The position numbers were made by a program, and so were the translations under genes. Below are positions 61,292 through 64,000 of a stretch of 64,000 nt of DNA, in pieces. Where the stretch lies: the NCBI RefSeq assembly GCF_013131805.1, contig NZ_JABJRC010000001.1:744001-808000 (forward strand), read 5' to 3'. How positions within the stretch are numbered: position 1 is the first letter of the stretch; the number at the start of each line of letters is the position of its first letter. This DNA is from Kribbella sandramycini (GTDB lineage: Bacteria; Actinomycetota; Actinomycetes; Propionibacteriales; Kribbellaceae). The notes below the pieces were generated by a model. That model was not told the DNA's origin and ran no database searches. It saw only the letters and a list, made by a program, of their open reading frames with translations.

Positions 61292-62319
61292 CAGCGCTCC
61301 GGCTCTTCGGCGCCGTCCCGCGCGACCACGTGACAGGCCGCGGACTGCCCCGCCCGGACGCCGACCAGCTCGGGCACCTCGCCGTCGCACAGCCCGGGCT
61401 CGAACCGCCCGCAGCGCGGATGGAACGCGCACCCGGACGGCAGGTTCGCCAGGCTCGGGATCTCCAGGCTGCGCAGCGATCCGGCGGACTTCGTCCGGGT
61501 CAGATCCGGATCCGGCTCGGGGATCGCCTCGATCAGCGCCCGGGTGTACGGATGGGTCGGCGCGTTGATGATCTTCGGCGTCGGCCCGAACTCGACGATC
61601 CGGCCGAGGTACATGACCGCGGTCTTCCCGCGCCAGCCGAAGTACTTCGCGATCGCGAGGTCGTGGGTGATGAACAGGAAGCCGACGCCCAGCTCGTCGC
61701 GCAACCGGCCGAGCATCGCCAGCACGCTGATCCGGATCGACACGTCGAGCATCGACGTCGACTCGTCGGCGATGATCAGCTTCGGATCCAGCGTCAGGGC
61801 GCGCGCGACGGCGACGCGCTGCCGCTGGCCGCCGGACAACTGATGCGGATACTTGGGCAGGTAGTTCTCCGGCGGCGTCAGGTCGACCTTGGTGAGCAGC
61901 TCGGCCGCGCGGTCCGCGGCGGCCTTCGCGCCTTTCACGACACCGTGTTTGAGCAGTGGCGCGGTGAGCGTCTGCTGGATGGTTCGGGTCGGGTTGAGCG
62001 AGGCGTACGGGTCCTGGTGGACGTACTGCACCGATCGCCGGAACGTGCTGAAGTCCTTCTTGTTCAGCGACCAGATGTCGGTGCCGTCGTACTTCACCTC
62101 GCCGCCGCTCGGCCGGGTCAGGCCGGCTGCCATCCGGGCCGCGGTCGTCTTCCCCGAACCGCTCTCCCCCACCAGGCAGAGCACCTCGCCGGGGTTGACC
62201 GACAGGTTCGCGTGATCGACCGCTCGGATCGGGCCGGCCTTGGTGTCGAAGACCTGGCTGACGCCGGACAGCGTCATCAGCGGCCGGGCAACCGCTTCCG
62301 GTACGGCGGCCGCGCTCAC
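61291..62319 (-). CDS. Oligopeptide ABC transporter ATP-binding protein (OppF type)
   Basis: A 342-residue ATPase: Walker A VGESGSGKTTAARM, Q-loop YVHQDPYASLNPTRT, signature HQLSGGQRQRVAVARAL, Walker B LIIADESTSMLDVS. The C-terminal oligopeptide domain has LPSGCAFHPRCGRF, a Cys-containing motif of Opp/Dpp ATPases. The GTG at 62319 overlaps the OppD-like stop (GTGA). Confidence 0.93.
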   Translation of the reverse strand: MSAAAVPEAVARPLMTLSGVSQVFDTKAGPIRAVDHANLSVNPGEVLCLVGESGSGKTTAARMAAGLTRPSGGEVKYDGTDIWSLNKKDFSTFRRSVQYVHQDPYASLNPTRTIQQTLTAPLLKHGVVKGAKAAADRAAELLTKVDLTPPENYLPKYPHQLSGGQRQRVAVARALTLDPKLIIADESTSMLDVSIRISVLAMLGRLRDELGVGFLFITHDLAIAKYFGWRGKTAVMYLGRIVEFGPTPKIINAPTHPYTRALIEAIPEPDPDLTRTKSAGSLRSLEIPSLANLPSGCAFHPRCGRFEPGLCDGEVPELVGVRAGQSAACHVVARDGAEEPER

Positions 62320-63386
62320 GACGCGCTCCGATCGAGGTGGACGTCGCCGGAGTGGATACACGCGACCTCGTGGCCGTCGCCGGGTTCGTCGGTGATCGGG
62401 ATCAACGGCGGCTCCGCCTCCTGGCACTCTTCGGTGGCGAACTTGCAGCGCGGGTGGAACGAGCAACCGGCCGGCAACGCGGCCAGGCTCGGCGGCCCGC
62501 CCGGGATCGACTCCAGATCGGGCAGATCGCCGACGATCGGCGGTACGGCCTTGATCAGGCCGAGGGTGTACGGATGCCGCGGCCGGTAGAAGAGGTCCCG
62601 GACGCCGCCGGTCTCGATGATGCGACCGGCGTACATGGTGGCGACCCGGTCGGCCAGCTCGGCGGCCAGCGACAGGTCGTGCGAGATGAAGATCATCGAG
62701 AAGCCGAGCCGCTCGCGGACCTCGTGCAGGACGTCGACGACCGAGCGCTGGGTGAGGATGTCGAGCGCGGTGGTCGGCTCGTCCAGGATCAGTACTTCGG
62801 GCTCCAGCAGCAGGCTCATCGCGATCAGCACCCGCTGCCGCATACCGCCGGACAGCTCGTGCGGGTACGAGTCCATCACCCGCTCGGGTTCGAGCCGGAC
62901 CAGCCGCAGCAGCTCGGCCGCGCGCTCCTCGATCTCCTGCTTCGTGGCCTTGGTGTGCGCCCGCATCGTGTCGTGCATGTGACCACGGATCTTCAGCACC
63001 GGGTTGAAGGCGTTCATCGCGCCCTGGAAAACCATCGCGGCGTCCCGCCAGCGGAACTTGCGCAGGTCCCGCCCGTCCAGCCCGAGGACGTCGATCTCGG
63101 TCCCGTCGCCGCGGTTGAAGATCACCTTGCCGCTCGCGTGCCCGAGCCGCGGCAGCAGCCGCAGCAACCCGAGCCCGAACGTCGTCTTACCGCAGCCGCT
63201 CTCGCCGACCAGCGCCAGGCTCTCGCCCGGGTAGAGATCGAGGTCGACACCGCGGACGGCCTGGACGACGGCGCCGGCGCCGGTCCGGTACTCGACCTTG
63301 AAATCGCGGATCGACAGCAGCGGTTTGCCCGCGCCGCCGCGGACGGCGCGCGCGGCGCCGGCAGAAGTCGTCGTCATATCGATCAC
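62316..63386 (-). CDS. Oligopeptide ABC transporter ATP-binding protein (OppD type)
   Basis: A 356-residue ATPase with Walker A VGESGCGKTTFGL, signature HELSGGMRQRVLIAMSL (the OppD-type GMRQR), Walker B VLILDEPTTALD and the C-terminal LPAGCSFHPRCKFA motif. The GTG at 63386 overlaps the permease stop (GTGA); an ATG at 63377 is the alternative. Together with the OppF-type protein it energises the importer. Confidence 0.93.
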   Translation of the reverse strand: MIDMTTTSAGAARAVRGGAGKPLLSIRDFKVEYRTGAGAVVQAVRGVDLDLYPGESLALVGESGCGKTTFGLGLLRLLPRLGHASGKVIFNRGDGTEIDVLGLDGRDLRKFRWRDAAMVFQGAMNAFNPVLKIRGHMHDTMRAHTKATKQEIEERAAELLRLVRLEPERVMDSYPHELSGGMRQRVLIAMSLLLEPEVLILDEPTTALDILTQRSVVDVLHEVRERLGFSMIFISHDLSLAAELADRVATMYAGRIIETGGVRDLFYRPRHPYTLGLIKAVPPIVGDLPDLESIPGGPPSLAALPAGCSFHPRCKFATEECQEAEPPLIPITDEPGDGHEVACIHSGDVHLDRSAS

Positions 63387-64000
63387 CGGTCCCTGAGGCG
63401 CGGGTTGAGGATCTCCTCTAGCGACCGGGTCATCATCACCAGGCCGAGCAGGAGCAGGACGATCGCGACCACCGGGCTGAGGATGAAACCCAGACTCGCG
63501 TCGTTGAAGATCGCCCCGGCGATCCAGGCCCGGTTGAGCATGATCCCCCAGTTGGATCCGGTGAGGGGCGCGAGTCCGAGCAGGTAGAGCCCGACCAGCG
63601 AGTAGATCGCGTTGGTGACGCCGATCATGAAGTTCATCAGGATGAAGCTGGCCATGTTCGGCAGGATCTCGACGAACACCACCCGCGCGGTGCCGAGGTC
63701 GAGTAATCGGGCCGCTTCGACGAACTCGCGTTCCTTCAGCGACAGCACCTGGGAGCGCACGGCCCGGGTCAGCACCGGCCAGGACAGCCCGCCGACCAGC
63801 ACCGCGAGCAGGAACGGCGAGTCCAGCTTGAACAACGCGCCGAGGACGGCGAGCAACACGATCTGCGGGACGGTCAGGACGACGTCGGCCGCGGTCACCA
63901 CCGCCGAGTCGACCCAGCCGCCGAGGTAGGCGGCCAGCGACCCGAGCACGATCGCCAGCGCGGTCGAGATCGCCGCGGCCAGGAACCCGATGAAGATGAC
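63383..64000 (-). CDS. Oligopeptide ABC transporter permease (OppC type), 5' end beyond the window
   Basis: The frame is open to base 64000, so the visible 205 residues are the C-terminal part of a larger permease. The EAA loop reads LKEREFVEAARLLDLGTARVVFVEILPN, and the ending PVVAIVLLLLGLVMMTRSLEEILNPRLRDR is typical of OppC/DppC proteins. The partner permease (OppB type) should lie just upstream beyond the right edge. Confidence 0.92.
   Translation of the reverse strand, partial: VIFIGFLAAAISTALAIVLGSLAAYLGGWVDSAVVTAADVVLTVPQIVLLAVLGALFKLDSPFLLAVLVGGLSWPVLTRAVRSQVLSLKEREFVEAARLLDLGTARVVFVEILPNMASFILMNFMIGVTNAIYSLVGLYLLGLAPLTGSNWGIMLNRAWIAGAIFNDASLGFILSPVVAIVLLLLGLVMMTRSLEEILNPRLRDR

Noticed and set aside
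1..64000. tRNA, rRNA or CRISPR array
   Set aside because: I saw no cloverleaf-like block ending in CCA context, no rRNA-like sequence and no spaced identical repeats.

Overview
The window is high-GC DNA (my impression is about 70% G+C) from a soil-type actinomycete. Many genes overlap as ATGA or GTGA. Mycothiol-type formaldehyde dehydrogenase, eukaryote-like glycyl-tRNA synthetase, LigD-type polymerase, SAV_915-like and DUF4333-like proteins, and many sugar ABC importers with discoidin-tagged glycosidases all fit Actinomycetota. The style resembles Kribbella or another Propionibacteriales member, but that is inference from gene content. No rRNA, tRNA, CRISPR array, IS element or phage was recognised.

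Layout. 1-9 kb: a truncated secreted protein, Mug glycosylase, an esterase/TetR pair with twin operators, a 1095-residue HEAT-like protein, a discoidin-GH29 fucosidase and a LigD polymerase. 9-17.4 kb: an eight-gene leftward operon holding a regulator, a carbohydrate-type ABC importer, an intact and an active-site-degenerate acetylxylan-esterase-like protein, and a SelA-fold PLP enzyme. 17.5-25.4 kb: small regulators and enzymes, DusB, glycyl-tRNA synthetase and PhzF. 25.4-30.6 kb: a mannonate dehydratase/ABC importer operon with a FadR-like GntR regulator and a perfect 12-bp-arm operator. 30.6-35.3 kb: a secreted GH16/DUF1996/DUF305 operon opposite a LacI regulator, with a perfect 20-bp palindrome. 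35.3-42.7 kb: an EboE-like protein, then a zinc regulon (YibE/F opposite znuA-znuC-znuB-zur) around a Zur box, then mycothiol-dependent formaldehyde dehydrogenase. 42.9-46.5 kb: an ABC-2 exporter with a DesK/NarL-type two-component system. 46.5-50.8 kb: uppS and recO, separated by about 2.8 kb that carries a decayed toxin-antitoxin module and two exported proteins. 50.8-59.2 kb: two oxidoreductases, an FtsX/ATPase/ATPase exporter, and a GNAT-GNAT-Nudix fusion. 59.2-64 kb: an oligopeptide-type ABC importer running off the right edge.

Two families of short intergenic inverted repeats recur across the window. One has about 12-bp arms of the GACAGGAGGT type (three copies, two of them starting exactly at a stop codon). 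The other has GTTGGTGAGTG-type arms (two copies). The most interesting signals are these repeats, the esterase-like pair with the SelA-like enzyme in the 9-17 kb operon, the decayed toxin-antitoxin module between uppS and recO, and the histidine-rich tails across the zinc regulon.
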